This document shows, piece after piece, positions 33,472-41,194 of a DNA stretch of 61,494 bases. The notes under the pieces are model-generated. The model was not told where the DNA came from. It saw only the letters and a program-made list of their open reading frames with translations, and ran no database searches. Within the stretch, counting starts at the first letter, position 1. Each line of letters opens with the position of its first letter. The stretch is taken from assembly GCA_023663085.1 (NCBI GenBank), contig JAMPIB010000014.1, positions 1 through 61,494 of the forward strand, in the 5' to 3' direction. The DNA is from Ruminococcus sp. GTDB lineage: Bacteria > Bacillota > Clostridia > Lachnospirales > Lachnospiraceae. Position numbers and translations under genes: made by a program.

Positions 33472-33476
33472 GTGTG

Positions 33477-34580
33477 CTATTTCTTCTTCATTCCAAGCAC
33501 GCACCATCTGATGACCGGTATCCTGGAAATGATCTCATATAAGAGAAATCCACCGCCAAACGCCGCTGCTGCCACAAGTAGATAACAGAAAAAGGCAGGC
33601 ATATCCGGCGCATATACATGCAGATAGTATGCTGCCACTGCCAGAGCCAGATAGTGAAATACATAGAGTCCCCAGCTCTTTTGGCTCATCCATATGCTGA
33701 AACGATTGCTTTTATCACCATATGCTCTCATGAGCGCCAGAACAGCCAGTACTGCACACCATCCGTAAGCTACGGAAAAGATACTGTTTATCACCGGCTC
33801 CGCCGCATAATTTTCTCCAAAATAGACGATAACATAAGCAATGGCCAGACAGACTGCCGCCGCCGCAAGTAATATACGGTATCTGCTCAGCTTCTCCATG
33901 ACCTTTTCATGCGACAATACAAAATAACCGATCAGAAAGCTGATCCCGTAGATTCCGAAACGGTAAACCACGATCACCGGTGTATTTAAGATCTGTGCCG
34001 CACCGTATACGGGAATCACAAGTAATATCAGTACCAGTATATTTACTTTTTCACACAGATGATATAGCCTGTCCTTTTCTATCTTGCGGATCAGCACAAG
34101 CACCAGAGACAATACCCACAATACCTGGATATACCACAAGACGCCTGTGCCGGACAAAACCATACTGATATATTGTATTGTTTTTTTCGTACCGGCAGGC
34201 ATATCGGCAGGCATGGCCGCTGACATGGTCTCAAAGGCGTTACTGATCGACATGCTGTAATACCCCAGTATCCACTGAAATACAACAAGTCCTATCGTAG
34301 AGGGCACCAGAAGTTTTCTTGTTCTGCTCCTGACAAACTCCTTATCGGTGTGGCTTACCAGATAATAACGGGAACTGATCCCTGAAACAACAAATAACAG
34401 TACCATAAACCACGGATAGAGGATATACAGCACGCCATCCTGATACTGCACCTCTTTAAACGCTCCGATACCTCCCGGTATCTGCGGCATTACGGCATTG
34501 TACATATAGATCACATGATAAATGACTACCAGTACCACCGTGATCCATCTGATATTATCAATATATTTTTTTCTTTCCAT
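33477..34580 (-). CDS. Acyltransferase 3 family membrane protein
   Basis: A 367-residue polytopic protein of the acyltransferase 3 (OafA/WecH) family: MERKKYIDNIRWITVVLVVIYHVIY with the conserved His near residue 22, followed by ten hydrophobic helices and the LVVSGISSRYYLVSHTDKEFVRSRTRKLLVPST loop. These enzymes O-acylate surface sugars or secreted metabolites; the substrate is unknown. ATG at 34580 has AAAGGA nine bases upstream. The stop lies 5 bases from the end of the decayed Rpn gene, so the two ends converge. It follows the XRE-AbrB regulator gene by 22 bases, suggesting a regulator-acyltransferase operon. Confidence 0.88.
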   Translation of the reverse strand: MERKKYIDNIRWITVVLVVIYHVIYMYNAVMPQIPGGIGAFKEVQYQDGVLYILYPWFMVLLFVVSGISSRYYLVSHTDKEFVRSRTRKLLVPSTIGLVVFQWILGYYSMSISNAFETMSAAMPADMPAGTKKTIQYISMVLSGTGVLWYIQVLWVLSLVLVLIRKIEKDRLYHLCEKVNILVLILLVIPVYGAAQILNTPVIVVYRFGIYGISFLIGYFVLSHEKVMEKLSRYRILLAAAAVCLAIAYVIVYFGENYAAEPVINSIFSVAYGWCAVLAVLALMRAYGDKSNRFSIWMSQKSWGLYVFHYLALAVAAYYLHVYAPDMPAFFCYLLVAAAAFGGGFLLYEIISRIPVIRWCVLGMKKK

Positions 34581-34602
34581 GATAAAAGTCCTTTCTTTCG
34601 AC

Positions 34603-35055
34603 TTATTCTGTCTGTAACTTACTGCCAAGTGCAAGTGAATCCCTGATCCTGCGCTCAAACACTTCCGCCTTCACCAGTGCTATCCCTTCATTCTCATCAC
34701 CGAGCACGATCAGCCGGTCTCCGCCGTGTATCTGAAACAGATCCCTGGCGCCTTTGGGAATAACGATCTGTCCTCTGTCATTTACAATGACCGTCCCCCA
34801 GATATGCTTTCCCTTCGGAGCAGGTGCCAACGGAATACCGTCAACTTTATTTTCATCAGTCTGCACCAGCGCGTCCAGCGTCGTTCCGTAATAATCCGCC
34901 AGTTTTGCGCATTTATCAATGTCGGGAATGGTTTCTCCTTTTTCCCATTTGGCGTAAGCCTGTCTGGAAATGCCGACCGCTTCGGCAATTTCCTCCTGCG
35001 AAAGCCCCCGTATGTTACGCAGCATGATCAGATTATCCTTTAACATCAGTCGCAT
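34603..35055 (-). CDS. XRE-type regulator fused to a SpoVT/AbrB-like domain
   Basis: A 150-residue regulator with two DNA-binding modules. Residues about 5-60 form a Cro/C1-type helix-turn-helix (NIRGLSQEEIAEAVGISRQAYAKWEKG). Residues about 85-130 (WGTVIVNDRGQIVIPKGARDLFQIHGGDRLIVLGDE) are a SpoVT/AbrB swapped-hairpin domain, as in toxin-antitoxin antitoxins and transition-state regulators. AGGAGG lies 4 bases before the ATG. It leads the acyltransferase gene downstream and may control it. The upstream region contains AATATTGTAATATT, a possible binding site. Confidence 0.88.
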   Translation of the reverse strand: MRLMLKDNLIMLRNIRGLSQEEIAEAVGISRQAYAKWEKGETIPDIDKCAKLADYYGTTLDALVQTDENKVDGIPLAPAPKGKHIWGTVIVNDRGQIVIPKGARDLFQIHGGDRLIVLGDENEGIALVKAEVFERRIRDSLALGSKLQTE

Positions 35056-35163
35056 TTTTCCTCCTTTTTTGATTTATACGAATATTGTAATATTAAGTTA
35101 CCTGTTTTTCCAGCATATATAATTGGCAAAAAAGTGTAGTTTTTGTTAATTTCCATTACGTAC

Positions 35164-35194
35164 AAAAAACGGAACCCCTTATATCCGGATTCCG
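35164..35194 (-). terminator. Terminator of the beta-mannosidase gene
   Basis: Minus strand CGGAA/TTCCG stem extended by CC/GG, followed by TTTTTTG. It lies 55 bases after the gene's stop. Confidence 0.75.
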
Positions 35195-35248
35195 CTTTTA
35201 ACAAAATTTTATGTCCTGGTTTCCATATTTCATCTGCCGTGGTCATTC

Positions 35249-37789
35249 TCAACCCGCAATGTCGTAAACTGACCGTACCGTAAATGTATCCGCATCTCCT
35301 TCTACGATCTCTACGCGTTTCTCTCCTGCATTCATATCAAAAAAGTTATCCGATAATCTCACATCGCCGTCTACACCCTGTATCTCCACACTCTTTGCAT
35401 AAGCGGCGGCGGCTATGACCAGGCTGTTTCCTTCTCTGCGCCAGGAAAGCTGCGGATCCAGAAAGGCAAAATGCTTTGGCGCCGTAAATAAGCAGGTATT
35501 TTCCGATACTACTCGGTCATTTACCAGAAAAGCGCAGCTTACATAAACCTGCAGTTCATCATATTCCGAAAAATCCAGCTTATCCAGCCAGATACCATCC
35601 AAAGGCGCCGCCTCGACATCCTCTTTTCCGGATAACAGGATACTACTGTCCGGCGCACGCAGTTCCCACGTCACGATACCCTTTACTTTATTCATCGTCT
35701 CATTTGCCACATGGATCCTTACAGATTTCTCAATAGGCGCCGGCTGTGAAATACAATGCGGCCGCTCGCTCAGTTCCCCGACTTCCTCACAGGAGATCAT
35801 AAGCGGCGCAAAGGCTCTTTTTTCCGCATAATGCAGCGCCTTCCATCTTCCAAAATAATCAATGCTCGCCCAGGACGCCACCGGCCAGATATCATTTAAC
35901 TGCCATACGACGGTTCCCATACAGCGTCCTCTGTTCCTTCTGAAATGCTCGATCCCGTAACGGACCGCATCGGCCTGCAAAAGCTGGGACGCATATAAAA
36001 GTCTGTCAAAATCAGCCGGATACAGGAAAGTTGCCGACAGATAATCGAGTATTTTCCCGTTCGCCGCCCTGTTCCTCTGGTGCATCTCCATGACTCTGGA
36101 AAAAATATTCCGATCTTCCGGTTCCGTAAAAGTCTCCACCGTTTTCAGACAGGGGAAGGACTGGAAACCGAATTCCGAAAGATAACGGAAATAAAACTTG
36201 CGGTATTCCGTAAACGGTTTGTTTCCGTGCCAGACATCCCAATAATGCGCATCGCCCCTGTTTTCATCCCACGGATTATCAAAATTACCACCCGATGAAG
36301 GGGATGACGGCCAGTAGAAGGCTGCCGGATCTTCTTCTTTTAATATTTTGGGGATAATATATTCATACAATTTGATATAATCATATTTCTGCTTAATGGA
36401 AGTCTCCCAGATACCATCCAGTGTCTGCGTTTCCATCTCATTGTTTCCACACCACAAGGCAAGGCAGGCATGATGACGGATTCTCCTGACGTTATCGACG
36501 ATCTCTGCACTGACATTTTCCTCAAACGCCTCATCCAGTTCATAAGAAGCGCAGGCAAACATGAAATCCTGCCATACGATCAGGCCCAGCTCGTCACAGG
36601 CATCATAAAACCAGTCATCCGGATAATAACCGCCGCCCCATACTCTGATACAGTTATGGTGCGCCGCAACCGCATCTTCCAGCAGTTTCTCCGTCCGCTC
36701 CCTGGTTACTCTGGAAAGGATATTGTCTTCCGGAATATAGTCCGCACCCATGGCAAAAATTTTTACGCCATTTACTTCATGGGCAAAGCATTCGCCCCAC
36801 GCATCCTTATCGGTATTCACGGTTATCGTCCGCAGACCTATCCTTCTGACAAAAGTATCTAAAACATGCCCCTCTTTATCTTCCAGAATCACCTCCGCCG
36901 TATAAAGCGGCTGGCTGCCATATCCGTTTGGCCACCATTTCTCAGGATTTTTAACTGTGATCCGCTCCCACTCTTCTTCAGCGGATTTCACCGCGATCAG
37001 TTTACCTGCCGGATCATACAATGCAGTCCTGATCTTAAAGTCATCTTCTTCACAATCCGTAAAATCCTCTATCGTCACGTCAAAGCAGACCGTTACCTGT
37101 TCTTCGCCATCGGCCCGCGGTTCCATGCTGACTCCTGCTTTCATACCTTTGCCTGTGCAGGCTGTCCCATTCTCCATCCAGTTCTGTGTTATGTAAACCT
37201 GTTCAAGTCGTGCCTTATCGCCGCTTAGGATCAGAACTTCCCGGAAAATACCGGCATCAGGGATCCTCGGCCCCCAATCCCAGCCAAACATACAGTGCGC
37301 CTTTCTGATATGCGGAAATCCTTTCATAGCCTCCCAGGAACCGCCCGTATAGACTTTTTTATTTTCTTCTTCAATATATTTTGTAGGAGAATACAGCCGG
37401 ATTTCCAAGCGGTTCTCTCCCTCTTTAGCCGTCTCAGCAATATCAAATTCCCATATGCGGTGCATATTGTCGCAATGTCCGATATATGTGTCATTAAAAT
37501 AAATATCTGACAATGTATCAATTCCTTCAAACCGCAACAGAAGATAATCCGCCTCAAGCTGTTCTTTTGCCAATACAAACGTTGTCCGAAAACCAAAATC
37601 CTGCTCCATGAGTTTTAGAGCATCCAGTTCATTCATCCGGTAATACGGATCCGGCATCAGACCCTTTTTTAATAAATTCCCATAAACAGAACCGGGCACT
37701 TCCGCCTCCATCCAGTCATTCGTAATGCCATATACATTTTCACCGAAAATCTTCATCTGCCAGTTCTGGCTCAATTTCATTTTTTCCAT
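35249..37789 (-). CDS. GH2 beta-mannosidase
   Basis: Cytosolic exo-beta-mannosidase of 846 residues, full-length for GH2 beta-mannosidases. The sugar-binding domain has FEGIDTLSDIYFNDTYIG and HCMFGWDWGPRIPDAGI, diagnostic of the mannosidase branch of GH2. The TIM barrel includes GADYIPEDNI, RVWGGGYYPDDWFYDACDELGLIVWQD, the acid/base WCGNNEMETQ (E451) and the nucleophile YLSEFGFQSFP (E539). There is no signal peptide, so imported manno-oligosaccharides or N-glycan core pieces are the likely substrates. No transporter is adjacent, and it is monocistronic. The start has AAAGG 13 bases upstream, within the shared leader GAAAGGCATGGT. Confidence 0.93.
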   Translation of the reverse strand: MEKMKLSQNWQMKIFGENVYGITNDWMEAEVPGSVYGNLLKKGLMPDPYYRMNELDALKLMEQDFGFRTTFVLAKEQLEADYLLLRFEGIDTLSDIYFNDTYIGHCDNMHRIWEFDIAETAKEGENRLEIRLYSPTKYIEEENKKVYTGGSWEAMKGFPHIRKAHCMFGWDWGPRIPDAGIFREVLILSGDKARLEQVYITQNWMENGTACTGKGMKAGVSMEPRADGEEQVTVCFDVTIEDFTDCEEDDFKIRTALYDPAGKLIAVKSAEEEWERITVKNPEKWWPNGYGSQPLYTAEVILEDKEGHVLDTFVRRIGLRTITVNTDKDAWGECFAHEVNGVKIFAMGADYIPEDNILSRVTRERTEKLLEDAVAAHHNCIRVWGGGYYPDDWFYDACDELGLIVWQDFMFACASYELDEAFEENVSAEIVDNVRRIRHHACLALWCGNNEMETQTLDGIWETSIKQKYDYIKLYEYIIPKILKEEDPAAFYWPSSPSSGGNFDNPWDENRGDAHYWDVWHGNKPFTEYRKFYFRYLSEFGFQSFPCLKTVETFTEPEDRNIFSRVMEMHQRNRAANGKILDYLSATFLYPADFDRLLYASQLLQADAVRYGIEHFRRNRGRCMGTVVWQLNDIWPVASWASIDYFGRWKALHYAEKRAFAPLMISCEEVGELSERPHCISQPAPIEKSVRIHVANETMNKVKGIVTWELRAPDSSILLSGKEDVEAAPLDGIWLDKLDFSEYDELQVYVSCAFLVNDRVVSENTCLFTAPKHFAFLDPQLSWRREGNSLVIAAAAYAKSVEIQGVDGDVRLSDNFFDMNAGEKRVEIVEGDADTFTVRSVYDIAG

Positions 37790-37938
37790 TCCGATACCAT
37801 GCCTTTCTTTCTGTCTGCAACTTTTTGCATCTAAAAATAGAATAGCACAAATTTATATAAAAGCATCATATTTTTAATATTTTTTTCTTTCTTTTTCAGG
37901 CAATAAGTGATATATTGAGCAATAAAGGAGTGTAACAT

Positions 37939-38268
37939 ATGGAAACGAATCACAAACAGGATCAGAAAAAAAGAACGCCAAAACAGATTGCCGCTCTTTT
38001 TTGTGTCATATTATTAATTTGCTTATATCTCATCACTTTTATCGTCGCCTGTCTGGACTTTCCGGGCGCTGACAGGCTGTTTCCAGTCTGCCTTACGGCC
38101 ACCATCGGACTGCCGATCCTGCTCTGGATCTATATCCGGCTCTACGGCATGATGAAAGAAAAACAGGCGGCGGGCTCCGACTCTGCGCAGCCTCTTGTCA
38201 CCTTAAGAAAGTCCGCACCTTCTATAAGCAAAAAGAAACAGGCCGAGCGCGATAACGATGTTCAATAG
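37939..38268 (+). CDS. Small two-span membrane protein, unknown
   Basis: A 109-residue protein with two hydrophobic helices (IAALFCVILLICLYLITFIVACLDF and CLTATIGLPILLWIYIRLYGMM) and a basic, polar C-terminal tail. It resembles small membrane proteins common in Lachnospiraceae, with no known role. AAAGGAG precedes the ATG. The last 66 bases overlap the end of the convergent ABC permease gene in the opposite direction, so the tail shares sequence with that gene. Confidence 0.72.
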   Translation: METNHKQDQKKRTPKQIAALFCVILLICLYLITFIVACLDFPGADRLFPVCLTATIGLPILLWIYIRLYGMMKEKQAAGSDSAQPLVTLRKSAPSISKKKQAERDNDVQ

Positions 38269-38889
38269 GATGACGGTCATATTTTCTGCACTCACCACCC
38301 CTATATTATTTATCATAATGTCTATCTGTTCCGAATAGGCAAATCTGGCCGCCTTTTTTATCGTCTCATTGAACATGGAGAGCATGGGCAGAAAAGCAAA
38401 CACTATCATGACAGGCATACCGAGCGAAATCGCCGCCATCTGATTTTTGCTCCAAGTTCCGACTGCCGCTCCTATTAAGAGTGATGCCATGATCCCGACT
38501 GCCATAATGAGCAGAAACCATGCAAATTCTCTACCTTTATATTCTCCGGTGAAGGCAAGTACACAGGCACCGGCCATGCAGGCCGCCCACACATAACTTC
38601 CCGTTCCCAGCAGATACTCCGCCGGTTTCACATCAGACATCAGCAGTACCTTTAACGTGCATGTCTCTTTTTCCTCGGCAAGTATTGACGACATACTGCA
38701 GATTGGCGCCATTCCAATATACATACTGGCAAACAGTTTGACGAAAAAATGCTCCGGCATTCCCTCTACAACCACAAAGTGCTCCATTAAGACCGCCATA
38801 AGCGGAAACATGACGAACTGTATCAAAATAGTCTTATTTTTTAAAGTATCTTTTAACTGTTTCCAAAATACCGCTTTTATATTTTTCAT
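38203..38889 (-). CDS. ABC-2 type transporter permease
   Basis: A 228-residue integral membrane protein with six hydrophobic helices, starting MKNIKAVFWKQLKDTLKNKTIL, the usual beginning of small ABC-2 permeases. It pairs with the ATPase gene 3 bases upstream to form an exporter. The substrate is unknown. The LytTR and DUF3021 genes upstream suggest that the exporter responds to a peptide or envelope signal. Confidence 0.88.
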   Translation of the reverse strand: MKNIKAVFWKQLKDTLKNKTILIQFVMFPLMAVLMEHFVVVEGMPEHFFVKLFASMYIGMAPICSMSSILAEEKETCTLKVLLMSDVKPAEYLLGTGSYVWAACMAGACVLAFTGEYKGREFAWFLLIMAVGIMASLLIGAAVGTWSKNQMAAISLGMPVMIVFAFLPMLSMFNETIKKAARFAYSEQIDIMINNIGVVSAENMTVILLNIVIALGLFLFAYRRCGLS

Positions 38890-38892
38890 TAT

Positions 38893-39741
38893 CTATTCCA
38901 ACCCTTTCCCTGTCAGTTCCATAAAGACCGTTTCCAGATTCGGCTCTGTGGAATGAATTGTCTCGATACTTCCTGCCGCCAGATAATCCCTCACAGTTTC
39001 AGCCGCCTTACTGTCATTCCCGATTTCCATGCAGGTTCCGTCATAAAGGCGTATCTGCAGCTTGTTTTGATGATTATATTTCCGGCATATTTCTTTCGGT
39101 TCTCCGTATTCCACAATCGTTCCTTCATGCAAAAGCGCCACATGTCCGCAAAGTTTCTCCGCCTCTGCCATATTGTGCGTTGTCAGAAATATGGTTGCCC
39201 CACGCTTCTGCTCTTCCAGGATCAGCTCATGAATGCGTCTGGTCGTGGAAGGATCAAGCCCGCTCGTCGGCTCATCCAGAAATAAAATCTCCGGCTTATT
39301 TATGATCGCTCTGGCCAGCACCAGCCTGCCGCGCATCCCTTTCGATAATTTCTCTGCCGGCGTCTTTCCTTCCTCCGCCAATCCCACTTTGGCAAGTACT
39401 TCGTTGATCCGGCCAAGCGGAATATCATATATCCGGGTAAACAGTTTCAGATTATCATAACAGGAAAGCCGCCCGTACAACCCGTAATTATCCAGCATCA
39501 TCCCCATCTTTTTATACATTGTGCCGCTTATCTTCGCCGCCTCTTTTCCATCTGTCATGGCACTCCCGCCAGTCGGCTTCAACTGCCCCGTAATAATTTT
39601 GATGATCGTTGTTTTCCCGGCCCCCGACGGCCCCAGCAGACCGAAGATCTCCCCTGCCCCGATCGTAAAAGAAACCCCCTTCAACACCTCCTTTTCTCCA
39701 AACCGCTGCCTGACATCCTTTAAAACTATCTTCTCACTCAT
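38893..39741 (-). CDS. ABC transporter ATP-binding protein
   Basis: A 282-residue ATPase with Walker A GPSGAGKTT, signature LSKGMRGR, Walker B ILFLDEPTSGLD and a His switch in LTTHNMAEAEKLCG. The C-terminal extension of about 75 residues is typical of drug-export (DrrA-like) ATPases. ATG at 39741 is chosen (MSEKIVLKDVRQRF); the frame also permits 39762. It is separated from the DUF3021 gene by a long palindromic element and followed at once by its permease. Confidence 0.92.
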   Translation of the reverse strand: MSEKIVLKDVRQRFGEKEVLKGVSFTIGAGEIFGLLGPSGAGKTTIIKIITGQLKPTGGSAMTDGKEAAKISGTMYKKMGMMLDNYGLYGRLSCYDNLKLFTRIYDIPLGRINEVLAKVGLAEEGKTPAEKLSKGMRGRLVLARAIINKPEILFLDEPTSGLDPSTTRRIHELILEEQKRGATIFLTTHNMAEAEKLCGHVALLHEGTIVEYGEPKEICRKYNHQNKLQIRLYDGTCMEIGNDSKAAETVRDYLAAGSIETIHSTEPNLETVFMELTGKGLE

Positions 39742-39776
39742 TTTAGCTAAAACCCCTTCCATCTATACTATGGCGA

Positions 39777-39966
39777 TCATGAAACGCCGGGACATGCAGG
39801 CGGCGAAAAAAGGCTTCTGCTGACAGGCCCTTGAAAAACGCCGGCACTTAGTGAGTGGGATGCCTTGCATCTCACGAACTTAGTACCGCTGCGCTTTTTC
39901 ACGGAGCGAAAGCGTGCCTGAAAGCAGAAACTTTTTTCGCCACCCGCATGTCCCGGCGTTTCATGA
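39777..39966. other. Palindromic structured element 1 (candidate ncRNA or hairpin element)
   Basis: This 190-base non-coding element folds almost end to end. Outer arms 39777-39797 and 39946-39966 are perfect 21-base complements; a further 11-base stem (GGCGAAAAAAG/CTTTTTTCGCC), a 7-base stem and a 5-base stem follow inward. The core has CGGCACTTAG (39842-39851) and CTTAGTACCGCTGCGC (39879-39894) around a variable hairpin. The same core and its mismatches occur in element 2 (46021-46192), while the outer arms are unrelated. It lies 12 bases after the DUF3021 stop. Confidence 0.8.
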
Positions 39967-39978
39967 CCACCACATTCC

Positions 39979-40470
39979 TCATTCCTGCCCTGTGCTGTCT
40001 TTCTCCCTCTTTTTCACCCGTTCCAGCGCCTCCTGCATCTTCCGATTCTCCATACGTTCGTTTAATGCCGCGCAGGCCGCCGAGATCACGAAACAGACCG
40101 CAAACGATAAAAAGAACATACCCCACGGTTTCCACTCATCCACAGGAAACCACCCGCATAGAAAAATAAATACCGACACCACCAGAACCTCCGCTGCCAC
40201 CATACCGACTGTTCTGGCAATAAGTGTCATGTTTTTAATTATTGTATCCGTAAAAAACAGAAACCGCAGCGCCACCGTACAGACTGCCACCAACAGAAAT
40301 TCAAACATTGTCAAACAGCTTAGTCCCTCGCCGCCAAGTGAAAACATGGTCGAATATCCCTGGCATTCCTCTCCAACCACAATACAGAATACATTTAAAA
40401 TGAATACCGTGATGCCGAATATCATAAATACATTTCCTATATAATGAAACACCGTCTTTCTGTCTTCCAT
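39979..40470 (-). CDS. DUF3021 family membrane protein
   Basis: A 163-residue protein with four hydrophobic helices (YIGNVFMIFGITVFILNVFCIVV and three more) and a charged C-terminal tail (RMENRKMQEALERVKKREK). Gene order LytTR then DUF3021 then ABC exporter is a recurrent module in Firmicutes, where the DUF3021 protein is thought to sense or restrain the LytTR regulator. It lies 18 bases after the LytTR gene. The assignment rests on length, topology and neighbours. Confidence 0.8.
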   Translation of the reverse strand: MEDRKTVFHYIGNVFMIFGITVFILNVFCIVVGEECQGYSTMFSLGGEGLSCLTMFEFLLVAVCTVALRFLFFTDTIIKNMTLIARTVGMVAAEVLVVSVFIFLCGWFPVDEWKPWGMFFLSFAVCFVISAACAALNERMENRKMQEALERVKKREKDSTGQE

Positions 40471-40488
40471 ACTTTTACCCCTTTCTTT

Positions 40489-40929
40489 TCACACTATCCC
40501 TAAGCGCTTTTTCAACTCTTCCGCATACTGCCTCGAAACAATGATCTGTTCTCCGTTCGCCAATGTCACCCGGATGCGCCTGTTGATATCCGCCTTTAGC
40601 GATTTCACATACTGTAACTGTATCAGACAGGATTTGCTTGCCCGGAAAAACCCGCAGCTTTCCAACTGCTGCTCCAGTTCGTACAAACGAAAATCCGCTT
40701 CGTACACCTCATCTTCCGTATAGATAAACGTCTTTCTGTCCACGGACTCTATATAAACGACCTTGGAAACATCCAGAAAACTGATCTCCCCATTTTTACT
40801 TACTGTCAGCTTTTTTTCCAGAATACGCAGCATCGCCAGCAGTTTCTCCATCTCCGGCGTAAGCTGCCTGCAGGAGACGACGATCTGCGTATCTTCTATA
40901 TTTTCATCCACATGAATCTCTATTTTCAC
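40489..40929 (-). CDS. LytTR family DNA-binding regulator
   Basis: A 146-residue stand-alone LytTR protein without a receiver domain. The LytTR domain spans about residues 45-144: ISFLDVSKVVYIESVDRKTFIYTEDEVYEADFRLYELEQQL, then FFRASKSCLIQLQYVKSL and the basic NRRIRVTLANGEQIIVSRQYAEELKKRLG. It starts at a GTG at 40929 with AAAGGA upstream. It is likely to control its own operon, including DUF3021 and the ABC exporter. Confidence 0.9.
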   Translation of the reverse strand: MKIEIHVDENIEDTQIVVSCRQLTPEMEKLLAMLRILEKKLTVSKNGEISFLDVSKVVYIESVDRKTFIYTEDEVYEADFRLYELEQQLESCGFFRASKSCLIQLQYVKSLKADINRRIRVTLANGEQIIVSRQYAEELKKRLGIV

Positions 40930-40936
40930 CAGACAG

Positions 40937-41194
40937 TCATTCCTTTCTTTCCCGCTTCTTCACAAACCATAGCATACGCGATCCTAAATAACAATATCCT
41001 CTGACGCAAGCTGCCACATTCGAGGCATGAACTGCCAGAGAAATGCACTTATCATAATTGGAAAAAACGCCGATATTGGCGCAGAAAGGCGTAGAGAAGA
41101 AATTCCCCGCAACAAGCGGCAGGGAAAACCGCAGCAGTAATGCCGATGGTTTTCCCCTGGTCATATCGAGTGTCAGTTTATTAATATCTTTCAT
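40937..41194 (-). pseudogene. Truncated MATE transporter gene with foreign tail
   Basis: The first 33 residues (MKDINKLTLDMTRGKPSALL, then LRFSLPLVAGNFF) are a clear MATE start. The expected QQLYN-type helix is missing, and the frame continues into unrelated sequence (STPFCANIGVFSNYDKCISL and so on) ending at residue 85 with a basic tail. A small hairpin followed by six T residues lies at the junction (41062-41081). The start overlaps the beta-galactosidase stop as ATGA, so a MATE gene was probably once co-translated with it. It is non-functional as a transporter. Confidence 0.82.

Noticed and set aside
39777-39966. Pair of ordinary MITE copies with 46021-46192
   Set aside because: The terminal inverted repeats of the two elements have different sequences, which is not expected for copies moved by one transposase. 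The conserved part is internal.
40937-41194. Functional small membrane protein
   Set aside because: Only the first helix region of a MATE transporter is present, followed by unrelated sequence.
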